Assembly (NCBI RefSeq): GCF_002211105.1
Contig: NZ_JPUA01000034.1
Coordinates: 230,617-294,616, forward strand
Source: Halomonas campaniensis
Lineage (GTDB): Bacteria; Pseudomonadota; Gammaproteobacteria; Pseudomonadales; Halomonadaceae
Direction of reading: 5' to 3'
Length of the DNA stretch: 64,000 bases
Below the pieces are notes generated by a model. The model saw nothing but the letters and a program-made list of their open reading frames with translations. It was not told where the DNA came from and made no database searches. The position numbers were made by a program, and so were the translations under genes. Of this stretch, positions 54,032-61,950 are shown one piece after another. Position 1 is the stretch's first letter, and every line of letters begins with the position of its first letter.

Positions 54032-55042
54032 ATGTTTCACATCTTGAAAGAACTTTACTGGTTCCGCTCAAAGAGCGAGCCGCGCATGGATCGGCACCGC
54101 TACTGGCTGGCTGCCTACCTGTTATTGAGCGTCCAATTAGGGGGGGCGCTTCTTGTGAGCCAAGACCGTCTCTTATGGGACATGACATCAAGCTACTATC
54201 CTGAAGCTTTTTTTTGGATTCACTATTTTACGCCTCACTTCTCAATGGATCTCGCATTGATCGTGCTGCACATCATTGTAGGTATTAACGCCTTCGGCCG
54301 GGTTGCGGGTAGCCTCGCAGGGATCGGCACTTATTCATTAGGGGCTTTATCCTCAATGAGCAATTGGGCGGCATCGAACAGTATGGATGAGGGTCTTGGC
54401 TACCCACTGCTATCGATAGTGTTGCTGGCCATAATAGGCGTCGTGGCACTGTTCATGGGTTTCACGTTGCGCTCTCTTCGCGATGTCGAACCGTCACATG
54501 CACTTTTGCGTCAGCGGCCGGACATGCCTGCGGAAAAACAGCTGAACTGCCTGGCCTTCTTGCGTCGCTACCTGTTTGTCCATTTGATAATCGGCGTGGT
54601 GGGCGTTGCCATTAGCGGCATTATGGTTTGGCGCCTCAACAACCTATCAGTGATGGATTACTACGGGGCAGCCGATTCAACGTTGCAGACCGGTGGCTTT
54701 TTCCTGCTGCTACTGGCAGTAGTGGGAGTTATCTGGATCCTCGCGCTAATCGCCAAGCGATTAAACAGTTTCACCGATGCTACGGCGGTAATTTTCTGCT
54801 GGGGTATAGCCCTGACGGTCGTCATCGGAGGCGGTACGGTCTGGCTGGCAGTAAACGGGTTTTATGATAATAAGTGGCTGTTTCTACTGGCCAAAACAGT
54901 CGGTCTCAGCTTGTTGCCTATCAGCGTTGGCGCTCAGATTTATTTGCTAACCAAGCCTTCTAAACAGCTCTCATCGGCAGAAGCGGCAATGGTGGAGCCA
55001 TCAGGGCAGGCAACTGCTACTTCACCGCAGATCGCTACCTGA
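54032..55042 (+). CDS. Hypothetical multi-pass membrane protein
   Basis: A 336-residue protein with about seven transmembrane helices (for example LAAYLLLSVQLGGALLV, LLSIVLLAIIGVVALFMGF, FVHLIIGVVGVAISGIMVW, GFFLLLLAVVGVIWILALI, FLLAKTVGLSLLPISVGAQI). No family recognised and no catalytic motif evident. Codon use and GC are unremarkable. It stands alone between duplicated blocks. Confidence 0.7.
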   Translation: MFHILKELYWFRSKSEPRMDRHRYWLAAYLLLSVQLGGALLVSQDRLLWDMTSSYYPEAFFWIHYFTPHFSMDLALIVLHIIVGINAFGRVAGSLAGIGTYSLGALSSMSNWAASNSMDEGLGYPLLSIVLLAIIGVVALFMGFTLRSLRDVEPSHALLRQRPDMPAEKQLNCLAFLRRYLFVHLIIGVVGVAISGIMVWRLNNLSVMDYYGAADSTLQTGGFFLLLLAVVGVIWILALIAKRLNSFTDATAVIFCWGIALTVVIGGGTVWLAVNGFYDNKWLFLLAKTVGLSLLPISVGAQIYLLTKPSKQLSSAEAAMVEPSGQATATSPQIAT

Positions 55043-55235
55043 CGTTCCCCTCTAAGCGACCATATCCAGCTTAACAGATACGCGGGCATGGTCGCTTATT
55101 ATCAGATAATAGCCGTTAGCAAGAGCCAGCAGGGCTGCTTTGGGCTGTCGTGCCCGATACTTACTCTTATTGGTGCTCTTACCCAGCCGCTTTTTGCTCT
55201 ACTATCTGCACCTGTTATTCACGGAGGAAACACCC

Positions 55236-56186
55236 ATGGCCATAGGCGGCTTGATAGGATTACTGGATGACATTGCCGCATTGGCGAAGTTGTCCGCAGC
55301 ATCACTGGACGATGTGAGTGCCGCCGCAGGGCGTGCGACGGCGAAGGCGGCCGGGGTGGTGGTGGATGATACGGCGGTGACGCCGCAATATTTGCAGGGG
55401 GTAACCGCTGAGCGTGAATTGGCGATTGTGAAGAAGATCGCGCTGGGCTCGATTCGCAACAAGCTGATTTTTATCCTGCCGGTGGCGCTGCTACTGAATC
55501 ACTTTTTGCCCGCGCTATTGCCGATCATCCTGATGGTGGGCGGCACCTACTTGGCTTTTGAGGGCGCGGAGAAGGTCTGGCACAAGCTTTCCGGTAAGCA
55601 TGAGGACGACAAGCCAGCGGTAGAGCAGGGGCCGGAAGCCGAGAAAAAGATCGTCAGTGGCGCCATTCGTACCGATCTGATTCTGTCTGCTGAAATCATG
55701 GTGATTGCGCTTGCCACGGTCTCCCATCAGGGGTTCTGGTCACAGCTGGCGAGTCTGGTGGTGGTTGCGTTTGTCATCACACTTCTGGTGTATGGCGTGG
55801 TCGCGCTGTTGGTCAAGATGGATGATATCGGCCTAAAGCTTGCCCAGCGGGATAATTCGGGAGTTCAGACCCTGGGCCGTGGTCTGGTGACAGCCATGCC
55901 CAAGGTGCTAGCGACCATCTCTGTGGTGGGCACCATCGCCATGCTCTGGGTGGGTGGGCATATCCTGATGGTCAATCTGGGTGCCGACGGCACGGGTTGG
56001 TTCAACGCGCCCTATGAGTGGGTACACCATATTGAGCTTGGCATTAGCGAGGCCACCGGTGCCATGGGCGGCACGCTGGGATGGAGCTTCAATACGCTGT
56101 GCTCGGCAGTGATTGGCTTTTTGGTGGGCTCGGTTGTTGTGGGGTTGGTGCACCTTATTTCTACTAAGAAAGCGCATGCCGAATAG
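55236..56186 (+). CDS. DUF808 (YedI-like) inner-membrane protein, copy 3
   Basis: A 316-residue DUF808 protein, closely matching copy 2 at 36,275 over its full length (differences mostly conservative: KHEDDKPAVEQ for KHDDDKPAVEK; VKMDDIGLKLAQ for VRMDDIGLRLAQ). The ATG 55236 follows CACGGAGGAAACACCC. The longer reading frame upstream is not family-like. Function of the family is unknown. Confidence 0.9.
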   Translation: MAIGGLIGLLDDIAALAKLSAASLDDVSAAAGRATAKAAGVVVDDTAVTPQYLQGVTAERELAIVKKIALGSIRNKLIFILPVALLLNHFLPALLPIILMVGGTYLAFEGAEKVWHKLSGKHEDDKPAVEQGPEAEKKIVSGAIRTDLILSAEIMVIALATVSHQGFWSQLASLVVVAFVITLLVYGVVALLVKMDDIGLKLAQRDNSGVQTLGRGLVTAMPKVLATISVVGTIAMLWVGGHILMVNLGADGTGWFNAPYEWVHHIELGISEATGAMGGTLGWSFNTLCSAVIGFLVGSVVVGLVHLISTKKAHAE

Positions 56187-56251
56187 GTGCGCTCCATCAT
56201 GATCGGCACACTCGAAGTGAGAAAGCTACTGATGGTGGGCGAGCTAACGGC

Positions 56252-56283
56252 TCAGGCCATTCATTTTGGAACGAATGGCCTGA
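56252..56283 (+). other. Perfect hairpin after DUF808 copy 3
   Basis: TCAGGCCATTC-ATTTTGGAAC-GAATGGCCTGA has an 11-base stem. No T run on either strand, so it is not a standard terminator. Confidence 0.5.
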
Positions 56284-56351
56284 AAAGATAAGCAGTGCCT
56301 CCGGGAGAATAACTGCAAATCTGTATTGGCGTTAGGGCTGATTGAATCAAC

Positions 56352-57551
56352 CTACCTCTGCTGTTTATATCGCGTTAGTCCTATAAGCATAGCAAGCGTT
56401 ATCGCTGCCATGCCGCCGGTATAGGCGATAAGTGGCCAAGCGCTGCTTCCATCAAGTGCTATCACTGCCCCTGTGCCTACCACACCGACGATAAGGCTCT
56501 GAACGCAGAAGTGCAGGGCAACGGCAGTGCCTGCCATCTCGCTGAATTCATGAAGCGCACCGTTGGCTGTCACCGATGTTGTGAACACGATACCGACCGC
56601 AACCAGCCACATGGGGAACACGAAAGACCAGATGCTGGGTGTCAGGAAGATCTCGCCTACCCCAAGCAAGCCCGCACTAAAAAGTAGCATTAGCATGCCA
56701 CGAGTCACGCAGCCAGAGATTCCCCAGCGTGCCACGAAGCGCTTGGCGAAGCGTGTTGTGGCAATCATCACGACAGCTACCGTGGCAAAGGCAACGCTAA
56801 AACCCATTTCGGATAAGCCAGCTCCTTCGATGAGTACCCTAGGCGCAGTAGAGAAAAACACAAAAAAAGACCCCATCGCCGTGCCGAAAGCCAGCGTATA
56901 AACCCAGAAGTAAGGGTTCCTAAGCACTACGCTAAAATCGGCTCTGCTGGAGTGTTCTCTGCTTTGTCGTGTCTCATGCCATTTCGGTAATACCAACGGG
57001 AGCGCTATGAGTGCAGAGAAACAAAGGGCAAGAAATATGCCTTCCCAGCCGCAATATCTCGCAATTAAGGCTCCTGCAATCGGCCCAAGCGCGGGCACGA
57101 AAGCCAGCATCGCGTTCATTAAGCTGTAGATGACCGCACTCTCGGGGGTATCCGCATAAACGTCGCGCACCGTTGCGAAAATGGCCACCAGCATCGCGGC
57201 CGCCCCAGCAGCCTGTACTAATCGTAGTAACACGAAAAGCCAAGCTGACGTGGTCATCGCGAGTGCCAATGAAGTCACAGCGAATACGCAGACCCCGCTA
57301 ACCAGAATCGGGCGCCGACCCAAGCGGTCTGAAAGCGGCCCGAAAATAATCTGACCGACGCCAAGCATAATCATGTACAGAGTAAGCGTTAGCTGAACTA
57401 CCTCGGGTGTTGTGCCGAGAATCGCTGGCATAGCGGGCACAATCGGCAGGTAAATATCCATGCCGAGCGACGCTAAAATATTAAAAGGAGCCAGTAAAAC
57501 CAGCGCTACCGGAAGGCTGTAAGTCCACAGCCGGGGATGTTTAATAGGCAC
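56352..57551 (-). CDS. CmlA/FloR-family phenicol efflux MFS transporter
   Basis: A 399-residue, 12-helix MFS exporter. It matches the CmlA/FloR pattern along its length: LLAPFNILASLGMDIYLPIV, GVGQIIFGPLSDRLGRRP, ATVRDVYADTPESAVIY, GTAMGSFFVFFSTAP, MWLVAVGIVFTTSVTANGAL. The family exports chloramphenicol and florfenicol; identity looks moderate, so this is a chromosomal relative, not a known resistance cassette allele. The start is GTG 57551, with GGAG eight bases upstream; a TTG at 57569 is less likely. A leader peptide and hairpin upstream resemble the cmlA attenuator. Confidence 0.85.
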   Translation of the reverse strand: MPIKHPRLWTYSLPVALVLLAPFNILASLGMDIYLPIVPAMPAILGTTPEVVQLTLTLYMIMLGVGQIIFGPLSDRLGRRPILVSGVCVFAVTSLALAMTTSAWLFVLLRLVQAAGAAAMLVAIFATVRDVYADTPESAVIYSLMNAMLAFVPALGPIAGALIARYCGWEGIFLALCFSALIALPLVLPKWHETRQSREHSSRADFSVVLRNPYFWVYTLAFGTAMGSFFVFFSTAPRVLIEGAGLSEMGFSVAFATVAVVMIATTRFAKRFVARWGISGCVTRGMLMLLFSAGLLGVGEIFLTPSIWSFVFPMWLVAVGIVFTTSVTANGALHEFSEMAGTAVALHFCVQSLIVGVVGTGAVIALDGSSAWPLIAYTGGMAAITLAMLIGLTRYKQQR

Positions 57552-57620
57552 GATAAAATCTCCGCGCAAATAAAATGATTTGGCGGCGGCCTACATGTAA
57601 GGAAGTGGTTTAAGCAGGCG

Positions 57621-57653
57621 GCCGCAACAACGAAAAAGCAAAGTTGTTGCGGC
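57621..57653 (-). promoter_or_regulatory. Attenuator-like hairpin after the leader peptide
   Basis: GCCGCAACAAC-(11-base loop)-GTTGTTGCGGC is a perfect 11-base stem that begins right at the leader stop codon. Part of its right arm (GCGGCC on the minus strand) could instead pair with GGCCGC about 25 bases further, nearer the GTG, giving two mutually exclusive structures. Confidence 0.55.
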
Positions 57654-57680
57654 TCAGCGATCTGTCTTTTTTGAACCCAT
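57654..57680 (-). CDS. Putative phenicol-responsive leader peptide MGSKKTDR
   Basis: Eight codons (ATG GGT TCA AAA AAG ACA GAT CGC, then TGA) lie 102 bases upstream of the exporter start. The peptide MGSKKTDR resembles the cmlA leader MSTSKNADK (shared S-K-x-x-D-basic pattern, and similar codons TCA AAA AA- -CA GAT), which stalls the ribosome with chloramphenicol. An in-frame ATG at 57695 would add MKHRY. The ribosome-binding site is weak. The stop abuts the hairpin. Confidence 0.5.
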   Translation of the reverse strand: MGSKKTDR

Positions 57681-57754
57681 ATATCGGTGCTTCATGACTG
57701 GCTTAACGACATTAACAGCTTAACAGGAATAAGCAGCGCAGGGCTATTTCATCC

Positions 57755-57785
57755 TTGAGCCGAATAAAAAGCCTATTCGGCTCAA
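57755..57785. other. Perfect 12-bp hairpin upstream of the leader
   Basis: TTGAGCCGAATA-AAAAGCC-TATTCGGCTCAA. No gene reads into it on the plus strand; it may bound the exporter's promoter region or be a relic terminator. Confidence 0.5.
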
Positions 57786-57830
57786 TTTGTGATCCGAATA
57801 TATCATTTTAAGGCGCCGTCCTCTTTTAAC

Positions 57831-58201
57831 GCCTCCCGGACGAAAGCGCTGGGAGACTGGCCGCCTTGCTGGGTGTTGGCGGAAGTGTGATGACCGTACC
57901 GCTCATGCGCCGCAGAGGCGCGAGCATGACGGCAGCCACAGCCATGGCCAATCCGTTGTCATTGCCCATGGCGGTGAGTGGCACCGCGACGTATGTGTTG
58001 CTGTCGGCAAATCACCCAGCGGTGGGGGACTGGTATGCCGGTTATGTGGATCTGCGCGCCTTGTTGGTACTTGTGGTGGGCTCATGGCTCGGTATCCGCC
58101 TGGCATCGACCTGGATCGGGCGCATCCCTGACCGTCTTCATGCCAGGGTGTACCTGCTATTGCTGACCATGGTGCTTGTGGTGATGGTTTTTGTGCGTTG
58201 A
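57831..58201 (+). pseudogene. Joined fragments of AraC-gene 3' end and TSUP C-terminal half
   Basis: GCCTCCCGGACGAAAGCGCT ... matches the 3' end of the AraC gene near 49,733 (about 30 bases). At TGGCCGCC it switches to the TSUP gene (equivalent to 51,070 onward) and runs to its stop with few changes, keeping LGVGGSVMTVPLMRRRGASM and the rest. About 110 residues remain open but lack a start region and the first half-transporter. Confidence 0.8.
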
Positions 58202-58412
58202 AGCGCCCACTTTTACTTAGCAGATTTGCTTGGCAGAACCATGGCAATATTTAGCTGTATGAATAAACAGTTTTTGTGGTAAGGTTTACTTAACCCCTAA
58301 TGAGAAGCGCGCTTGAGTATTTGCTCTGATAGGCAAAGGTGAATGTTGCTGCATTAAGTGATGCTTGCTTTAGGGATGCATAGGACTTGATGTAAGCCTG
58401 GAGGCAACACTT

Positions 58413-58940
58413 ATGAATAACCAGCAAATACAGATATTCACCAGCGAAGATGGGCAAGCACATCTAGAAGTGACGCTGGAGCAGGAGACCGTTTGGTTAA
58501 GCCAAGCGCAAATGTGTGAATTGTTTGGACGCGAGCGTTCGGTTATTACAAAGCACATTCGCAACGTTTTTAAAGAGGGTGAGCTGGAGCGAAATTCAGT
58601 ATGTGCAAATTTTGCACATACTGCCGAAGATGGCAAAACTTATCAGGTTGATCACTTCAATCTTGATGTCATCATCTCAGTTGGCTACCGCGTGAAATCT
58701 CAGCGTGGTGTACAGTTCCGCAAGTGGGCTACAGATGTACTCAAACAATATCTTGTTCAAGGCTACACCCTAAATCAACGCCGTTTGACCGAGCGTGGCA
58801 TAGAGTTCGAACAGGCGTTAACACTGCTCAGCCGAACCTTGACCAATCAAGGCTTGGTATCCTCAGAAGGCGAGGCCGTAGCGAGTGTGATTAGCGACTA
58901 CGCACGCTCATGGAGCTCCCAAAGTCGCCTCTTGAGTTAG
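58413..58940 (+). CDS. RhuM-family protein, C-terminally truncated
   Basis: A 175-residue protein matching the N-terminal part of virulence RhuM family proteins, which are found in toxin–antitoxin and defence contexts and often run on into a Fic/Doc-like region. Visible are VWLSQAQMCELFGRERSVI, HIRNVFKEGELER, FNLDVIISVGYRVKSQRG and QFRKWATDVLKQYLVQGY. Normal members are about 330 residues; here similarity stops at YARSWS and SSQSRLLS follows, so the gene is cut or frameshifted. A 25-base palindrome (AGTATGTGCAAA ... TTTGCACATACT) sits in the SVCANFAHT codons. Confidence 0.78.
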   Translation: MNNQQIQIFTSEDGQAHLEVTLEQETVWLSQAQMCELFGRERSVITKHIRNVFKEGELERNSVCANFAHTAEDGKTYQVDHFNLDVIISVGYRVKSQRGVQFRKWATDVLKQYLVQGYTLNQRRLTERGIEFEQALTLLSRTLTNQGLVSSEGEAVASVISDYARSWSSQSRLLS

Positions 58941-58955
58941 AAAAGGCTATCTGTG

Positions 58956-59741
58956 ATGAACATTGATCTTTACCAAGTAGATGCGTTTGCCTCTAAGCCC
59001 TTTGAGGGCAATCCCGCGGCGGTTTGCCCGCTTGACGTGTGGTTGGATGATACGCTGCTGCAAGCCATTGCGTCGGAGAATAACCTTTCCGAGACCGCGT
59101 TTTTTGTACCCACGGAGGCAGGCTACCATCTGCGCTGGTTTACCCCTTCGGTAGAAGTGGATCTGTGCGGTCACGCTACCTTAGCTGCGGCGTGGGTAAT
59201 TTTTAATGCCCTAGGTGATAGCTCAGAAACTCTGCAATTTCAGACCCGCAGTGGGCAGTTATTGGTAAAGCGTGAGGGTGACGAGCTGGCGATGGATTTT
59301 CCCGCGAAAACGCTAGAACCCTTGGCAATGCACGCTGAGGTAGCGGCGGCGTTCAACGGCATCGACATTGAAGAGCTGCTGATCTCTGACGATATCGTGG
59401 TGGTGATTAATGATGCGACGTTGATTGAGTCGTTAGCACCGGATATGCAACAGCTTAAACAGCTGCCGGGGCGAGGAGTGGCGGTCACCGCTAAAAGCCA
59501 TGATGTGGACTTTGTTTCCCGCTGGTTTGGCCCCAAGGTGGGCGTTGAAGAAGACCCGGTGACAGGCTCGGCCCATACGTCGCTTGCACCTTATTGGGCT
59601 AAGCGGTTAGCCAAGCAAACCCTAACCGCACGCCAGGGCGGCGCCCGAAAAGGCGCGCTCAGCTGCGTCGTGGAAGGCGAGCGCGTGATTATCAAAGGCC
59701 GCGTGGCCCCTTATCTGAAAGGGGTTATCACCTTGCCGTAG
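58956..59741 (+). CDS. PhzF family isomerase
   Basis: A 261-residue PhzF-like protein (diaminopimelate-epimerase fold). It has YQVDAFASKPFEGNPAAVC at the N terminus, SENNLSETAFF with the catalytic glutamate near residue 45, RWFTPSVEVDLCGHATLA near 66 and EEDPVTGSAHTSLAPYW near 200. True PhzF acts in phenazine synthesis; most relatives, with no phenazine genes nearby as here, have unknown isomerase roles. A GTG three bases earlier is an alternative start. Confidence 0.9.
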   Translation: MNIDLYQVDAFASKPFEGNPAAVCPLDVWLDDTLLQAIASENNLSETAFFVPTEAGYHLRWFTPSVEVDLCGHATLAAAWVIFNALGDSSETLQFQTRSGQLLVKREGDELAMDFPAKTLEPLAMHAEVAAAFNGIDIEELLISDDIVVVINDATLIESLAPDMQQLKQLPGRGVAVTAKSHDVDFVSRWFGPKVGVEEDPVTGSAHTSLAPYWAKRLAKQTLTARQGGARKGALSCVVEGERVIIKGRVAPYLKGVITLP

Positions 59742-59785
59742 AGTAATTGAAAAAAGCTAGGTATGTTGAGGCAGTTATTCCTTTT

Positions 59786-59844
59786 GGCGACTAGCCGCTC
59801 GAACGAAGGCCGTTGAAGATTGATTGGCCGAGCACCCTGCGAAG
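59786..59844 (+). pseudogene. Second stray fragment of the AraC-gene 3' end
   Basis: GGCGACTAGCCGCTCGAACGAA ... GATTGGCCGAGCACCCTGCGAA (given in parts) parallels 49,724-49,780 of the AraC regulator gene with several changes. The remaining 59,845-59,970 holds nothing recognised. Confidence 0.65.
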
Positions 59845-59970
59845 TGGGCCCGCGCTGCGATAATAGAAAAAAACGGTATCCAGGCTATCGCTTAACGCCC
59901 ATTTTTTAGCAGCGGCTCGCGATTGTGCTGCCACCAACCGCCGCCCATTCAGCAATCACGCGCTATGTGA

Positions 59971-61050
59971 TCATGTACTGTGTGATTGAGAAGGCCAGCG
60001 CAATTCGAAACAAGATCCACCCTCATCAGAGGGGTAGCATCTGGCCTCTCCATGATGGGCTCTGGCAATAGCCGCCACCACCGCCAATCCTAGCCCGCTT
60101 CCTCGCTTGTCTCCTGGCATACCACTGTCAGTGTCCCGCGCATGCCGGAATGCCGTGAAAATCTGCGAAGCATATTCCTGAGGAATACCTGGGCCGGCAT
60201 CCATAACACGCAAAACACACCACCCGTTATTCTGGCGCGTTTGGATGATGAGTGTCCCTGGGGATGCATGCTGGCGAGCGTTTTCCAGCAACGCAAGCAA
60301 TGCCTGACGAATACGGACAGGGTCGCAATACACGGCGCCAGATTGCAGATCAAGGGTTGGATAATGATTTGATGCATTTAGGGCATGTCTACAAAACTCA
60401 ACAACTGATTCAATTTCAGCAGAAAGATCACATTGCTTGATCTCAAGGTTCAGATGGCCGCTTTCGGCCAAGCTCACGGCGCGAAGGTCTTCAATCAGTT
60501 GTGCCATGCCGTCGATTTGGGTAAGGAGACTTTGAAACTGGGGTTTTTCGGGGGGGAATACGCCTTCTGCCAAGCCTTGCAGGCGTCCGCGTAAAATAGT
60601 AACGGGCGTACGCAGCTCATGGGCAATCGCCGCGTTCCAGAACGTCATTTCCTTGGACATACGCTGTAATTGGTCTGCCAAGGCATTGAAGTCGTTTGCC
60701 AAAACGGCGGCCTCGCCTAAAGAGCGATCACCCGTCGTGGCGCGTGCCTCCAGATCGCCTTGCGCGACGCGACGCATGCTTTCTGTGACGGAGTTTAGCG
60801 GTACCAGAATGCGACGTGCCAGGTGAATGCCCACTATCACGGCGAACGCCAGCCCAACCAACGTAGTGCTAACGAGCCAAGCCCACTCTAGCCCCGACGG
60901 GAACATGTTGGGTTCGCTAATCGACCCCTGCCAAAAATGGAAGGTAATGAAATAGAACACATAAGAGGTCACCACGACTAGCAGTGTTATCCCAAACGCC
61001 ATCGCTGCCATTGTTAACGCGATTGTCCGGCTCAATCCAATGAGTTTCAT
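59971..61050 (-). CDS. AdeS-like sensor histidine kinase
   Basis: A 359-residue inner-membrane kinase: TM1 (IALTMAAMAFGITLLVVVTS), short periplasmic loop with HFWQGSISEPNMF, TM2 (LVSTTLVGLAFAVIVGIHLA), HAMP (RRILVPLNSVTESMRRVAQG), H-box AIAHELRTPVTI, N-box LLALLENARQHAS, and G boxes DAGPGIP and GSGLGLAVV. Length and sequence pattern match Acinetobacter AdeS, which controls the AdeABC pump. ATG 61050 overlaps the adeR-like stop (ATGA) and follows GGGGAA; an ATG 12 bases upstream is the alternative. Confidence 0.9.
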   Translation of the reverse strand: MKLIGLSRTIALTMAAMAFGITLLVVVTSYVFYFITFHFWQGSISEPNMFPSGLEWAWLVSTTLVGLAFAVIVGIHLARRILVPLNSVTESMRRVAQGDLEARATTGDRSLGEAAVLANDFNALADQLQRMSKEMTFWNAAIAHELRTPVTILRGRLQGLAEGVFPPEKPQFQSLLTQIDGMAQLIEDLRAVSLAESGHLNLEIKQCDLSAEIESVVEFCRHALNASNHYPTLDLQSGAVYCDPVRIRQALLALLENARQHASPGTLIIQTRQNNGWCVLRVMDAGPGIPQEYASQIFTAFRHARDTDSGMPGDKRGSGLGLAVVAAIARAHHGEARCYPSDEGGSCFELRWPSQSHST

Positions 61051-61781
61051 TCTGTTCCCCATAGTCGATACCCAACGCCGCGTATGCCAACGGGTATGCC
61101 TCTCACATCGACGTCTTCCAGTTTTTTACGCAGCTTGCTTATATGGCTGTCGACAGTGCGCTCAAGCGCCTCGCCCTCGGGGAGGCAGGCGGCCAACAAC
61201 TCTGCGCGTGTGCATACCTTTTTTGGTGCGCGTGCAAGGTGCGTCAACAACCTGAATTCGGTGAGCGTTAACGCAAGGCTGTGCGAGTCTCCTCTCACCT
61301 GAACAAAGGCTTCGTGTTGTTCCAAGTCGATCTCAAAAGGCGGAACCCTGAGCACAAGAGGTTGATGGCTAGCATCAGCCATGGTGCGTCTTAACACTGC
61401 CTGAGTGCGTGCGACGACCTCGGCAGGGTTAAACGGCTTGACGACGTAGTCGTCGGCACCAAAACGCAAGCCCATCAGCTTATCGATGTCCTGATCCATC
61501 GCGGTCAACATGATGACGGGCGTCTCACCAAGATGGCGAATCTCTGACAGCACCTGCCAACCATCCATTTTAGGCATCTTTACATCAAGTAAGACGAGAT
61601 CGGGTTTCATCGACAAATGCATGTCCAATGCTTTGCGTCCATCTTCTGCGTAGATGGTTCGGAGGCCCGCACGTTTCAGGTAAGCCTGCAGAATATCAGC
61701 GATCTCAGGCTCGTCTTCGGCGATGAGAATCAGTGCTTGCTGACCAGAATAAGAATTTGGCGACTGATGAGTCGTGGACAT
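61047..61781 (-). CDS. AdeR-like OmpR-family response regulator
   Basis: A 244-residue response regulator. The receiver domain has acidic pocket AEDEPEIADI, phospho-acceptor aspartate in LVLLDVKMPKMDGWQVL, VIMLTAMDQDIDKLMGL and KPFNPAEVVAR; the C-terminal winged helix has LTLTEFRLLTHLARAPKKV and RTVDSHISKLRKKLED. This is very like AdeR (TALDQDIDK..., KPFNP). The ATG at 61781 gives the AdeR-like N terminus; ATG 61817 and GTG 61850 are also in frame. It is divergent from the pump genes. Confidence 0.9.
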   Translation of the reverse strand: MSTTHQSPNSYSGQQALILIAEDEPEIADILQAYLKRAGLRTIYAEDGRKALDMHLSMKPDLVLLDVKMPKMDGWQVLSEIRHLGETPVIMLTAMDQDIDKLMGLRFGADDYVVKPFNPAEVVARTQAVLRRTMADASHQPLVLRVPPFEIDLEQHEAFVQVRGDSHSLALTLTEFRLLTHLARAPKKVCTRAELLAACLPEGEALERTVDSHISKLRKKLEDVDVRGIPVGIRGVGYRLWGTE

Positions 61782-61950
61782 GTAAGTGCCTAATGAAACA
61801 TTAATTGTGTTCTCCATCATATCTACACATACCGTCGACGTTAATACCACGCTACAGCGATATAGTCCCCTTCAATTTTATTGCTAGGCAAATGTTTACC
61901 TATTTCTCAATGAGCTAGGTCTGAAAGAACGATGCCTGAAGGGACGATGC

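Noticed and set aside
53898..54191. 97-codon reverse ORF across the start of the membrane protein gene
   Set aside because: It overlaps a better-supported gene on the other strand and has no family-like sequence.
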